DNA of 64,000 nt, from positions 434,001 through 498,000 of the forward strand of contig NZ_JAFCNB010000001.1 in the NCBI RefSeq assembly GCF_017896165.1. Direction: 5' to 3'. How positions within the stretch are numbered: position 1 is the stretch's first letter; each line of letters starts with the position of its first letter. Origin of the DNA: Microbispora oryzae. GTDB lineage: Bacteria; Actinomycetota; Actinomycetes; Streptosporangiales; Streptosporangiaceae. The notes under the pieces are model-generated. The model saw nothing but the letters and a program-made list of their open reading frames with translations. It was not told the origin of the DNA and did no database searches. The position numbers and the translations under genes are program-made. Below, in pieces: positions 50,630 through 59,009 of the stretch.

Positions 50630-52360
50630 TCAGACCACCGTGCAGGGAACGCCGTTGAGGGTGAAGGAGGTCGGCTCCGCGGTGTTGCCGGTGTGGTTGG
50701 CCTGGAAGCCGATGTCGACGGTGGCCCCGGGGGCGAGCGTGCCGTTGTAGCTGACGTTGGTGGCGCTCACCTGGCCGCTGGAGGGCGAGAAGGTGGCGTT
50801 CCAGCCCGAGGTGATGGACTGGCCCGAGGGCAGGGTGAAGACCAGCGTCCAGCCGTTGATCGTCGAGTTCCCGGTGTTGGTGATGCTGATGCTGGCGGTG
50901 AAGCCGCTGTTCCAGGAGTTCATCGTGTAGGCGACCCGGCATCCTCCTGCTGTGCCGCCACTGGGCGACGGGGACGGCGAGGGCGACTGGGAAGGCGAAG
51001 CCGAGGGTGACGCCGAGGGTGAGACGATGACCGACGGGCTGGGCGAGGGGCCGCCGCTCACGCTGGTCACGAAGGTCGTCATGCTTCGAGCGGGAAGCGT
51101 GGCGGTGAACGAGCCGTTCGACACGCTGGTCGATCCCTGGGGCGCGACGTTCCTGTTCGCGTCGGTCACCCAGGACGAGACACTGGCCACGGTGCTGTTC
51201 GCCACGGTGAACTGCTGGCTGACCGCGGAGGTTCCCTTGTTGATCGCCACGACGACGACAGTGGAACCGCTGCCCCGGTACGCCGAGACGTAGACGTTCG
51301 ACGCCGGGTTCGCCGGCGCGTCGACCCGCACATATCCGGGACGGACGAACCTGGCGAACTGCGCCATGATGGCGCCGCGCTTGCTGATCTGGCCGTCCTC
51401 CCGCATGGGGCCGTAGCTGCGCCGGATGTACCACCAGACGTACGCCTGGAACTCAGCCTCCACCATGGCGCGGTGCATGTGTTCGCCCACGTCGAGCGCC
51501 TGGGGCCAGGTGTCCGCCGAGTCGGTGCTGTTGGGGTAGTACACCTCTGTCATCCAGAGGTCCTTGCCCGCGCCCTTCTGCTTGAAGAGGGGGTACGGGA
51601 AGTTCGAGTACGGCGTGCCGTAGAGGTGCGCCCCGATGATGTCCACGTTGGCGAGCGCCGCGGAGTCGTTGAGGATCGGGTCCGACATGCTCTTCACGTA
51701 CTGGAAGGACTCGGGCGCCATGACCTTGGTGTTGATGGACCCGGCGTTCTGCTTCAGGAAGTTCACAATCTCGGTGGCGGTCCACCAGGTCCAGGTGGAG
51801 GCGTAGTCGGGCTCGTTCTGCACCGATATGGCGTACAGGTTGACGCCGTTGTTGCGCATGTACGTGTTGAAGTCGTTGAGGTGCTGCGCGTACGCGGCGT
51901 ACGAGCTGTACTTGAGGCGCTTCGCATTGGTCTGACTGCCGCGGGTGAAGGTCTCGGTCATGCTCGCGGGAGGGTTCCACGGCGACGCGAAGACGGTCAC
52001 CCCCAGCTCGGCGGCCCGTTTCGCCGTCGCCAGGTCACGGCTCCAGTCCGACTGGTTCTCGTTGACGGGGATTCGCAGAATGGAGAACCCAAGCTTGCCC
52101 TCGCCGGTGCCGAACGCCGTTTCCCGCTGGGCGGCCGTGAGGTCGCCGGCCCAGGCCGCGTGGGTCATGCCGCCGAAGCCCCGGATCGTCTGCCGCGACG
52201 CCGACGGATCGATGACCACTGTCGCGGCCGCCGCCTCCGAGATCCCCAGGACCGACGCCGCCGCCGTGAGGACCGGCAGGCTCCCCATCGTCGTCAGGAC
52301 GGACCGGCGGCTCAGCAGCCTCCGCTCGCCCTTCACGGGGTCATTCTGACCTTGCGTCAT
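50630..52360 (-). CDS. Secreted GH30 xylanase with CBM2
   Basis: A 576-residue Tat-type secreted enzyme. Signal about 1-46 with SRRSVLTTMG twin-arginine motif. The GH30 barrel shows GFGGMTHAAWAG, ISVQNEPDY (acid/base Glu183), WMTEVYYPN (nucleophile Glu272) and YIRRSYGPM, the Arg-rich signature of subfamily 8 glucuronoxylanases. A Ser/Pro linker and a CBM2 domain (about 470-576), CRVAYTMNSWNSGFTASI..., follow. It should cut glucuronoxylan backbone. ATG at 52360 has AGAGGAGC before it. Regulated likely by the palindrome at 52461. Confidence 0.92.
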   Translation of the reverse strand: MTQGQNDPVKGERRLLSRRSVLTTMGSLPVLTAAASVLGISEAAAATVVIDPSASRQTIRGFGGMTHAAWAGDLTAAQRETAFGTGEGKLGFSILRIPVNENQSDWSRDLATAKRAAELGVTVFASPWNPPASMTETFTRGSQTNAKRLKYSSYAAYAQHLNDFNTYMRNNGVNLYAISVQNEPDYASTWTWWTATEIVNFLKQNAGSINTKVMAPESFQYVKSMSDPILNDSAALANVDIIGAHLYGTPYSNFPYPLFKQKGAGKDLWMTEVYYPNSTDSADTWPQALDVGEHMHRAMVEAEFQAYVWWYIRRSYGPMREDGQISKRGAIMAQFARFVRPGYVRVDAPANPASNVYVSAYRGSGSTVVVVAINKGTSAVSQQFTVANSTVASVSSWVTDANRNVAPQGSTSVSNGSFTATLPARSMTTFVTSVSGGPSPSPSVIVSPSASPSASPSQSPSPSPSPSGGTAGGCRVAYTMNSWNSGFTASISITNTGNSTINGWTLVFTLPSGQSITSGWNATFSPSSGQVSATNVSYNGTLAPGATVDIGFQANHTGNTAEPTSFTLNGVPCTVV

Positions 52361-52460
52361 GTCTGCTCCTCTTGACTGTTGGTGCCTATCCGCGCCTGCT
52401 CGGTCCCGCCTGCCGACCGGCGCCCGCCTTCGGGGTCGCTAGTGGGATGTACTGTGGTCC

Positions 52461-52474
52461 TGTTAGCGATAACA
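52461..52474. promoter_or_regulatory. Palindromic operator upstream of GH30 gene
   Basis: TGTTAGCGATAACA, a 14-base near-perfect palindrome (one central mismatch), sits 100 bases before the xylanase start. The form resembles LacI-family operators for carbohydrate genes. No LacI gene lies in the window. Confidence 0.6.
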
Positions 52475-52790
52475 TTTTTGGGTTCGATCGACTCCGCGAT
52501 CGCCGGCGACGATGCCTCGCATGGATCGGCACGCGAGTGCGACGGGATACGGACCGTCAGGTGGTCGCGGAGGGTGACACTTCAGCGGAGTGTCGTTCGG
52601 CTCAGGGCAGGGGGCAAGCAGGAGGCGGCCCGCGTGCAGGTGAGCTGTGCGAATGCCCCGCCGAACGGTGAACATTTCAGGTCAGGGACCTGCGGCCCCA
52701 CAGAGGTTCCGCCATCGACGACCTCGTGAATCCGTGCCGGCGCCCGGGACGCTCACGCGGCGGCGGCACCCGCCACCGGTGCCGCCTGAC
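52475..52790. other. Non-coding stretch between operator and TetR gene
   Basis: 316 bases with no gene and no obvious repeats. It may carry the end of the TetR transcript. Confidence 0.4.
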
Positions 52791-53396
52791 TCACGGCGAC
52801 GGCGCCCTGCCCCCGCGCAGGTAGGCGATGCCCATGTCCAGGGCGGCCTCCAGGTGGGCGGTCTCGCCCGTGGACATCTGGATGAGGACGCCCCCCTGGA
52901 TGCCCGCGAGCAGCGCGGCCGCGGCGTGATCGGCGTCCAGGGCGGGGTCGATCTCACCGGTGTCCTGCATGTGCCGCACCCCGGCGGCGATCTCACCCTG
53001 CCAGCGGTGCATCAGTTCGGTGACCACGGCCCGCGCGCCGGGTGAGCTGTCGCCCAGATGCGACGTGACGGAGTTGAGCGGGCACAGCCGGCCCTGCTGC
53101 CGGTAACGGTCGACGACCTTGTCGCGCCACGACTGCCAGGCGGGCCAGGAGGTGAGCTCGTCGAGCTGGGGCCGCTGGTCCTCCAGGACTCGGCCGGCCT
53201 CGTAGCGCGCCACGGCCAAAAGCAGTTCCTCGCGCCCGCCGGGGAAGTAGTGGAACAGCTGGCTCTTGCTCGCCGCCGTGACGGCGAGCACGTCGTCGAG
53301 GGTCGTGCCGGCGACGCCGTGTTCGCGGATGTGCTCGGCCGCGCCCTCGAGGATGCGCTGCCTGGTCGCGGCTCCCTTGCGGGTCAGCGAGCGCAT
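52791..53396 (-). CDS. TetR/AcrR family regulator
   Basis: A 201-residue TetR-type repressor. HTH at residues 9-55: KGAATRQRILEGAAEHIREHGVAGTTLDDVLAVTAASKSQLFHYFPG in blocks. The C-terminal ligand domain is about 80-195. ATG at 53396 follows a GGGGGGAC site. The gene is close (34 bases) to the SARP gene upstream on the same strand, so they may be co-transcribed, but no neighbour is an obvious target. Ligand and operator are unknown. Confidence 0.9.
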   Translation of the reverse strand: MRSLTRKGAATRQRILEGAAEHIREHGVAGTTLDDVLAVTAASKSQLFHYFPGGREELLLAVARYEAGRVLEDQRPQLDELTSWPAWQSWRDKVVDRYRQQGRLCPLNSVTSHLGDSSPGARAVVTELMHRWQGEIAAGVRHMQDTGEIDPALDADHAAAALLAGIQGGVLIQMSTGETAHLEAALDMGIAYLRGGRAPSP

Positions 53397-53430
53397 GGCC
53401 GTCCCCCCAATCTGGACTCTGCGGTCCAGG

Positions 53431-55920
53431 CTAACGGAACAGATTTCCGTGACGTTCTGCCCACAGTTCCTCGTCCAGATGGCGATCTCGCCATCGCTCC
53501 GGCGGGTCGGCCAGCCAGTCGTGGCCGAATACGGCGAAAGGGTGGTCGGCGCGGACGCACTCCAGCTCGTGCTGGCCCAGGTAGTCCATCAGTGGCCGCC
53601 AGAACGGCCCGTTGGCGACGACGAGGTAGGAGGCGGCCAGCCCCGGTTCGTGCAGCCAGCCGCGGGTCATCCGGGCCTGGAACAGGTCCGTGATGGGAGA
53701 CGGCTTGGCCTCGTAGGCGGGACAGATCAGGTGCCGGGCGATCGCGATGTGCGCGCCGGGCGGCATCGCCGTCCGGCGGCCGACGTCGTGCCAGACATCC
53801 GCGACGACGGGATCGGCCTCCAGCTCGTCCCGCTCCGGCCTGCGCAGGGTCAGCCAGCTCATGAACGCGCGCAGGCGCCCGGTCCGGCGGCACCGGAGCA
53901 CCTCGAACGTCTCGGGCCTGCGCTGTAGCCAGAACCGGACGGACCCGGCCGTGAACTCGCCGTGCGTCTCACGTGCCATGGCGACGAGCTCGTCGTGGTC
54001 GGCGGGAGTCGCCGCCGACATCCGCAGGTCCTCCTCCCCCACCTTCGACACGTACCGGGACAGGACTGCGCCCCGGCGGCGCAGGTGGCTGATCGTCCGC
54101 ATGACGGCCACGCTCGCGTGTGGTTCGCGGGCGTCGCGCAGGAGCTCCCCCATGACGTAGCGGCGAATCCGCCGGTGCATCCGCTCGTAGCCGAGCGGAT
54201 CCCGCCACCGCAGGTGCTGGTCGAGGGCCTCTCTCAGCACGCCGTTGACGGTCAGACCGTGGGCGGCCGTCTCGACGCCGGGCTGCCGGCCGAGCCAGTC
54301 GAACAGCTCCTCCGCCCGGCCACCTGGCACCGCGGCCCGCAGCAGGTCCTCGGTGGTGTCGCGGGCGTGCGCGCACACGTACAGCGCCTGCCGGTGGGCG
54401 GACGTCGGCGCCTGACCGGCCAGCAGCGCGAGCACGTTGTCGACCACGTAGCGTGCGGCCTCACGCCGGGACGGCTGTCCGGTGACCGACATGTTCCTGC
54501 CGACCTCGGCGGCGAGCGACAGGGCGAACGGGTTGCCGGCGGCGAAGCCGGCGATGGACGCCCGGAGGCTGGGATCGACGCCGCGGGATTCGAGCAGCGC
54601 GGCGGACTCCGCGGCGCTGAGGGTCTCGAGATGCCGGACGACAAGCGTTCCGGCCCAGCGCGGATCGGTCAGCCAGGCGGCGCTGGGCCCGTTCCGGCCC
54701 GCCAGCACGATGACCGCGTCCCCGGGCAACCGCCGGAGATAGTCGTCACGCAGCCACGGCTCCAGGCCGCCCAGCTCTTCGCAGGCGTCGATGAGCAGAA
54801 CCGGCCCGGGAACCCCGGAAAACTCGGCCGCGTATCCTTCGAGGCGTTCGCGCGGGTCCGTGGCCGGGCCCTGGAGGTGCCACACCTGCCTGCCCGCGTC
54901 GGTGGCGTCGTGGGCGAACTCGCGCAGGAGTGCCGACTTGCCGATGCCCGCGGGTCCGCGGACGAAGAGGACCCCCGGGCCGTCGCCGCGGCTCTCCTCC
55001 AGCATGTCCCGGAAGGCGGCCAGCTCGGCGCCTCTTCCGGCGAACCGCCGATCGAGCCGCCGATCGTGGCGCGGATCGAGTGGCCGAGTGGGCTCCACGC
55101 GTCTCTCTTCCACGGGGGCCACGGCGGGGGCGAACTCCTCGTCGTGGTCCGCGTCGGCGCGGAGAATCCGCTCGTGGATCGCCCGCAGCCGTGGCCCCGG
55201 GCTGACGCCCAGCTCCTCACTCAGCAGGTCGTAGACCATCCGGTAGACCTCGATGGCCTCCGCCCGCCTGCCGCCGCGGTAGAGGGCGAGCAGGTAGATC
55301 TCGTACAACGGCTCTTCGAGCCGGTTCCGCTCGATGAGCAGCGGGACCTCGGCCACCACCTCGGCGTGCCGCCCCAGCTCCAGGCGCAGCCGCAGTGACT
55401 CCTGCGTGGCGGCGAGCCTCAGCCGTTCCAGCCGGAGCCGCTCACATTCGGCGGCCTCGCCCGGCACACCGGCAAGCGCGGTGCCCGTCCAGAGCCCGAG
55501 CGCGTGTTCCAGATGGTGCGCGGCGGCCGGGATGTCCCCGTCCGCGCGTGCTTCCCGTGCGGTTTCCACCAGGTCGGCGAACTCGGTGGCGTCCAGGGCG
55601 AACCGCGACAGGTCGAGCATGTAGCCCCCGGAGTGGGAGCTGATCGCCGAGTCATGTCCGTGCTCGGACAGCAGCCGCCGGATACGGGAGACGTATGTAC
55701 GGATGACGGCCTCACCCGTGGCCGGCGCCCGTTCGCCCCACAGGCCGTCGACCAGTTCGCCCAGCTGCACGACGCTGCCGGCGTTGGCCAGCAGCAGCGT
55801 CAGGACGGCCTGCTGTTGCGGCGTGCCCAGATCCACCCGGGCGCCGCCGCATTCGAGGCCGGGCGGTCCGAGAACGGTGAATCTGGATGGGGCCGAGGCC
55901 GGGTCAGACGCGGTGGGCAC
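53431..55920 (-). CDS. SARP-type regulator fused to P-loop ATPase and extra C-terminal domain
   Basis: An 829-residue protein. Winged HTH (about 10-100, with FTVLGPPGLECGGARVDLGTPQQQAVLTLLL) and a bacterial transcriptional activation domain (about 105-260, ending at VYRMVYDLLSEELGVSPGPRL) are classic SARP parts. An ATPase module follows with P-loop RGPAGIGKSALLRE (about 318-330). The last 190 residues (from about 633) are not TPRs. They show MSAATPADHDELVAMARETHGEFTAG and RLRAFMSWLTL and look weakly GNAT-acetyltransferase-like, a reading I hold loosely. GTG at 55920 or 55929 is the start. A second SARP is divergent. Confidence 0.8.
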   Translation of the reverse strand: MPTASDPASAPSRFTVLGPPGLECGGARVDLGTPQQQAVLTLLLANAGSVVQLGELVDGLWGERAPATGEAVIRTYVSRIRRLLSEHGHDSAISSHSGGYMLDLSRFALDATEFADLVETAREARADGDIPAAAHHLEHALGLWTGTALAGVPGEAAECERLRLERLRLAATQESLRLRLELGRHAEVVAEVPLLIERNRLEEPLYEIYLLALYRGGRRAEAIEVYRMVYDLLSEELGVSPGPRLRAIHERILRADADHDEEFAPAVAPVEERRVEPTRPLDPRHDRRLDRRFAGRGAELAAFRDMLEESRGDGPGVLFVRGPAGIGKSALLREFAHDATDAGRQVWHLQGPATDPRERLEGYAAEFSGVPGPVLLIDACEELGGLEPWLRDDYLRRLPGDAVIVLAGRNGPSAAWLTDPRWAGTLVVRHLETLSAAESAALLESRGVDPSLRASIAGFAAGNPFALSLAAEVGRNMSVTGQPSRREAARYVVDNVLALLAGQAPTSAHRQALYVCAHARDTTEDLLRAAVPGGRAEELFDWLGRQPGVETAAHGLTVNGVLREALDQHLRWRDPLGYERMHRRIRRYVMGELLRDAREPHASVAVMRTISHLRRRGAVLSRYVSKVGEEDLRMSAATPADHDELVAMARETHGEFTAGSVRFWLQRRPETFEVLRCRRTGRLRAFMSWLTLRRPERDELEADPVVADVWHDVGRRTAMPPGAHIAIARHLICPAYEAKPSPITDLFQARMTRGWLHEPGLAASYLVVANGPFWRPLMDYLGQHELECVRADHPFAVFGHDWLADPPERWRDRHLDEELWAERHGNLFR

Positions 55921-56130
55921 CGTACGCACGATAGACGCGGCGGGCGCGGCGGGTTCGCCCGGCCCGCCACCGCGAGCGTCATGTGACGCTGTGCGTGTAC
56001 GCCGCCCGCGAGGGGGCGCACGGCCGGAAGATCTGTCCAACCCCGAGGTCAGTAGGCTGATGCGCGGTGACCGGGCACGGCTGGGGACCGCCGGTGCCGG
56101 GTCGTGCGACGCGAGGGGGCGGAAACCGCG

Positions 56131-56907
56131 ATGGCGGGGGTGAGCTTCGGGCTGCTCGGCCCGATCATGGCCTGGCGGGACGGGGAGGATCTGGACGTGG
56201 GGCCGCCGCAGCAGCGCGCGGTGCTCGCCCTGCTGCTTCTGAGCGAGGGACGTCAGGTCGCGCTCGACGAGATCGTGAGCGCCGTGTGGGGCGCCGAGGC
56301 GCCGCGCGGCGCCGTCGCGACGACCCGTGCCTACATCTCCCGGCTTCGCCAGGCTCTGACCTGCGGCGACGCCGCCGGGCCGGGCACCGAGGCGGAGATC
56401 GGCTCGGCGGGCCGCGGCTACCGGCTGGTCACCGGCCCCGGCGCGATCGACGTGGCGGTGTTCCGCCGCACGACCGCCGCCGCGCAGAGCGCCCGCGAAC
56501 GGGGAGACGTCACGGAGGCCTCCCGGCTGCTGCGCGACGCGCTGACGTTGTGGCGCGGTCCGGCGCTCGACGGGCTGAACGGCCCCTTCTTCGAGGGCCG
56601 GCGCGCCTGGCTCGAACAGCTCCGCGCGTCGGCCGTGGAGGAGCGCTGGGCCCTCGACATCGAACAGGGCGCCTGCGGCGAGGCGATCGCCGAGCTGACG
56701 CGGGCGACGGCGGCGGAGCCGTACCGCGAGCGGTTGTGGGAGCTGCTGATGCTGGCCCTCCACCGCGACGGCCGCCGGGATGAGGCGTTGTCGGCCTATA
56801 ACCGGATCGCCCGGCTGCTGGACGACGATCTGGGCCTGGGGCCCGGTCCCGGTCTACGGCGGACGCGCGCCCGGATCGGGACGCCGGCCGGCGCCTCCCT
56901 GGTGTGA
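56131..56907 (+). CDS. Stand-alone SARP regulator
   Basis: A 258-residue SARP-family activator: HTH (about 5-95, VSFGLLGPIMAWRDGEDLDVGPPQQRAVLALLLL in blocks) and BTAD domain (about 100-250, with WRGPALDGLNGPFFEGRRAWLEQL and RERLWELLMLALHRDGRRDEALSAYNR). There is no ATPase domain. Such proteins usually activate secondary metabolite or regulatory genes, but no biosynthetic gene is in view. GAGGGGG lies 11 bases before ATG 56131. It shares a 210-base divergent region with the larger SARP fusion. Confidence 0.88.
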   Translation: MAGVSFGLLGPIMAWRDGEDLDVGPPQQRAVLALLLLSEGRQVALDEIVSAVWGAEAPRGAVATTRAYISRLRQALTCGDAAGPGTEAEIGSAGRGYRLVTGPGAIDVAVFRRTTAAAQSARERGDVTEASRLLRDALTLWRGPALDGLNGPFFEGRRAWLEQLRASAVEERWALDIEQGACGEAIAELTRATAAEPYRERLWELLMLALHRDGRRDEALSAYNRIARLLDDDLGLGPGPGLRRTRARIGTPAGASLV

Positions 56908-57054
56908 GCGGGCCGCGATCTCCCGCCGGACGAGCCGCCGTGCCTCCCTCCGGGCCGCCGATCCAGCGGACGTATAGCTCCGATATAGACGCCCGTCCCG
57001 GACGCCAACCGTTCGTCGACACTTCCGTTCCATGCTGTCCCTACGCTCGCTGCC

Positions 57055-57690
57055 ATGTCGAGCAACTCCGAGGCCGTCGCCGTCGTCGAGACGCGCCTCA
57101 TCCACGAGTCCCACCGGCGCGCCACGACGCTGCTGTCCGAGGCCGCGACCCGGACCTCCGTCGCTTTGCCGGCCCTGGCCGAGCTGCGCGATTTCCTGGT
57201 CGCGCACCTGCGGCACCACCACGAGACCGAGGACCACAAGCTGTGGCCGATGATCGCGTCGGTGGCGCCGGACGTGGCGGGACGGTTCGCCGAGCTCAGC
57301 GAGGAACACGACGAGCTCGACGCCGCGCTCGACGCCCTGGGAGCCGCGCCGATCCACGCGGACGGTGACCGTGACGGGCTCGCGCGGGCGGCCGAGGTGG
57401 TCCGGTCACTGGTTCACCGTCATCTCGAGCACGAGGAGCCGCTGCTGTTTCCGGCGTTGCGCGAGCACGTCTCTCCCGGCGAGTGGACGGCGTTCTCCCG
57501 CGAGGTCGTCGCGACCTCGCCGATGGAGGGGGCGCACCTGATCGTCGGCTTCCTCGACCAATCCGGTACGCCGGAGGAGGTCGCGATCGCTTTGGCGGGG
57601 TTGCCGGAGCCGGCGCAGCGCTTCGTGCCGGCGATGCGCGAGCAGGCGCACGCCGCCCTCGCCGTCCTGTCCGGCACGAAGGAGGGCTGA
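57055..57690 (+). CDS. Hemerythrin domain protein
   Basis: A 211-residue cytoplasmic protein with a hemerythrin HHE fold. VETRLIHESHRRATTLLSEAA supplies the first His, FLVAHLRHHHETEDHKLWPMI contains the H-x3-E cluster, and LSEEHDELDAAL and LVHRHLEHEEPLLFPALREHV supply further ligands. Likely roles are oxygen or iron sensing. ATG at 57055 is used. It ends 20 bases before a strong terminator. Confidence 0.88.
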   Translation: MSSNSEAVAVVETRLIHESHRRATTLLSEAATRTSVALPALAELRDFLVAHLRHHHETEDHKLWPMIASVAPDVAGRFAELSEEHDELDAALDALGAAPIHADGDRDGLARAAEVVRSLVHRHLEHEEPLLFPALREHVSPGEWTAFSREVVATSPMEGAHLIVGFLDQSGTPEEVAIALAGLPEPAQRFVPAMREQAHAALAVLSGTKEG

Positions 57691-57710
57691 CAGAGGGCCT
57701 GCCGCATACG

Positions 57711-57758
57711 GGCCCGGGGATCGCGGCGCTTTCGGGGGTTCGCCGCGCTCCCCGGGCC
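57711..57758 (+). terminator. Large terminator hairpin after hemerythrin gene
   Basis: GGCCCGGGG-AT-CGCGGCG pairs with CGCCGCG-CT-CCCCGGGCC, 16 base pairs around one 2x2 internal mismatch, loop of 12 bases. Confidence 0.75.
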
Positions 57759-57834
57759 TCCGGCCGCCCTCCGCCGGTGTCCACCGGAGCCCGCACCGGT
57801 GCAATAACGTGATGGAGTGGTCAAGGGCAAGGGC

Positions 57835-58356
57835 ATGGAAACGGCCCCGGTCGTGAAAAATCCGGACGTCGAGCCGACGGGTGACGACCTCGAAGCGCTC
57901 ACCTCCGCCGTGCTGGCGGTGTCCCGCGTACTCGTCGCGATCTCCGCTCGTTCTCTTCTCGCCGCGGAGGACAAGGTCACGCTGCCCCAGTTCCGGATGT
58001 TGCTGGTCGTCGGGCAGGGTGAGACGAAGCTCGTCACGCTGGCCCAGCGGCTCGGCGTCAACCCCTCCACGGCCATGCGCATGGCCGACCGTCTCGTCGC
58101 GGCCGGGCTCGTGAGCCGGGAGGTCAACCTGAACAACCGCCGCGAGACGCTGCTGCGCCTGACCGACAGCGGGCGGCGCATCGTCGACGAGGTCACCGCC
58201 CGCCGCCAGGCGGAGATCTCCGCCATCCTCGCCCGCATGCCGGCCTCCCGGCGCCGGGCCGTGCTGGCCGCGATGCGCGAGTTCAACGACGCCGCCGGCG
58301 AGCCCGCGCCGCGCATCTCCTTTCCGCTGGGCTGGCCGGACCCTCCCCCCGCCTGA
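57835..58356 (+). CDS. MarR family regulator
   Basis: A 173-residue MarR-type repressor: LPQFRMLLVVGQGETKLVTLAQRLGVNPSTAMRMADRLVAAGLVSREVNLNNRRETLLRLTDSGRRIV in blocks, the winged HTH with the wing RRETLL. ATG at 57835 follows AAGGGC, and GTG at 57817 is an in-frame alternative. A 13-base palindrome between this gene and the next gene is a probable binding site, so it likely represses the downstream oxidoreductase. Ligand unknown. Confidence 0.88.
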   Translation: METAPVVKNPDVEPTGDDLEALTSAVLAVSRVLVAISARSLLAAEDKVTLPQFRMLLVVGQGETKLVTLAQRLGVNPSTAMRMADRLVAAGLVSREVNLNNRRETLLRLTDSGRRIVDEVTARRQAEISAILARMPASRRRAVLAAMREFNDAAGEPAPRISFPLGWPDPPPA

Positions 58357-58403
58357 GTACGGAGCGGGCCGTCGCCCGCGATCACCCCGCCCGCGGCAAA
58401 TCA

Positions 58404-58416
58404 TTGCATAATGCAA
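58404..58416. promoter_or_regulatory. MarR-type operator palindrome
   Basis: TTGCAT-A-ATGCAA, a perfect 13-base palindrome with a single central base, of the form bound by many MarR proteins. It lies 48 bases after the MarR stop and 74 before the oxidoreductase start. Confidence 0.7.
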
Positions 58417-58489
58417 AGAACAACCGTTGGGCGCGGCGGCGAGACGGGGTGAGCCCGCGCCCGCACCTCCGCCGGAGGAAGGCACCGCA

Positions 58490-58969
58490 ATGGAGTTCAT
58501 CGGACGCCCAGAACCCCCCACCGGACTTCGGCGGGCGCTGTTCCGGCTGCCCATCGGCCTCTACCGGGCCCGGCTCGGCTGGCTGCTCGGCGGGCGGTTC
58601 CTGCTGCTCAACCACATCGGCCGGGTGAGCGGGAAGGTGCGGCAGGTCGTCGTGGAGGTCGTCGAGCACGACCGCACGGACGGCGGCTATGTCGTCTGCT
58701 CCGGATTCGGGCCGGACGCCGACTGGTACCGCAACCTCCGGGCGACGCCGGAGGTGACGGTCGAGGTCGGCACGCGCACGATTCCCGTCACCGCCAAGCC
58801 GCTCACGGCGGAGGAGGGCGGGGAGTTCATGGCCCGCTACGCCCCCCGCCATCCCAAAGTGGCGATCAGGCTCGTGCGGTTCATGGGCTTCAGGGTGGAC
58901 GGCTCGGAGGCCGACTACCGGGCGGTCGGCCGCGAGCTTCCCTTCGTACGGCTCGCCCCAAGAGGCTGA
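58490..58969 (+). CDS. Nitroreductase/deazaflavin-dependent oxidoreductase family (DDN-like)
   Basis: A 159-residue protein of the F420/flavin-dependent nitroreductase family related to mycobacterial Ddn. LLLNHIGRVSGKVRQVVVEVVEHDRTDGGYVVCSGFGPDADWYRNLRATPEVTVEVGTR in blocks matches the family core, and EFMARYAPRHP follows. ATG at 58490 has GGAGGAAGG ahead of it. It likely uses reduced deazaflavin for a detoxifying reduction. Control by the upstream MarR gene is suggested by the palindrome between them. Confidence 0.85.
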   Translation: MEFIGRPEPPTGLRRALFRLPIGLYRARLGWLLGGRFLLLNHIGRVSGKVRQVVVEVVEHDRTDGGYVVCSGFGPDADWYRNLRATPEVTVEVGTRTIPVTAKPLTAEEGGEFMARYAPRHPKVAIRLVRFMGFRVDGSEADYRAVGRELPFVRLAPRG

Positions 58970-59009
58970 ACACGAGACCGGAGACCGTCCGCGCCCGGTC
59001 GGCCGCCAC

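Noticed and set aside
50395-50658. Small plus-strand frame with a hydrophobic segment (87 codons)
   Set aside because: It reads through the xylanase terminator and into the opposite gene, has no clear ribosome site, and no recognised family. I could not support it as a gene.
53431-56907. Two SARP genes as a sign of a secondary-metabolite cluster
   Set aside because: No PKS, NRPS, terpene or RiPP genes are within the window, so the regulators cannot be tied to a cluster here.
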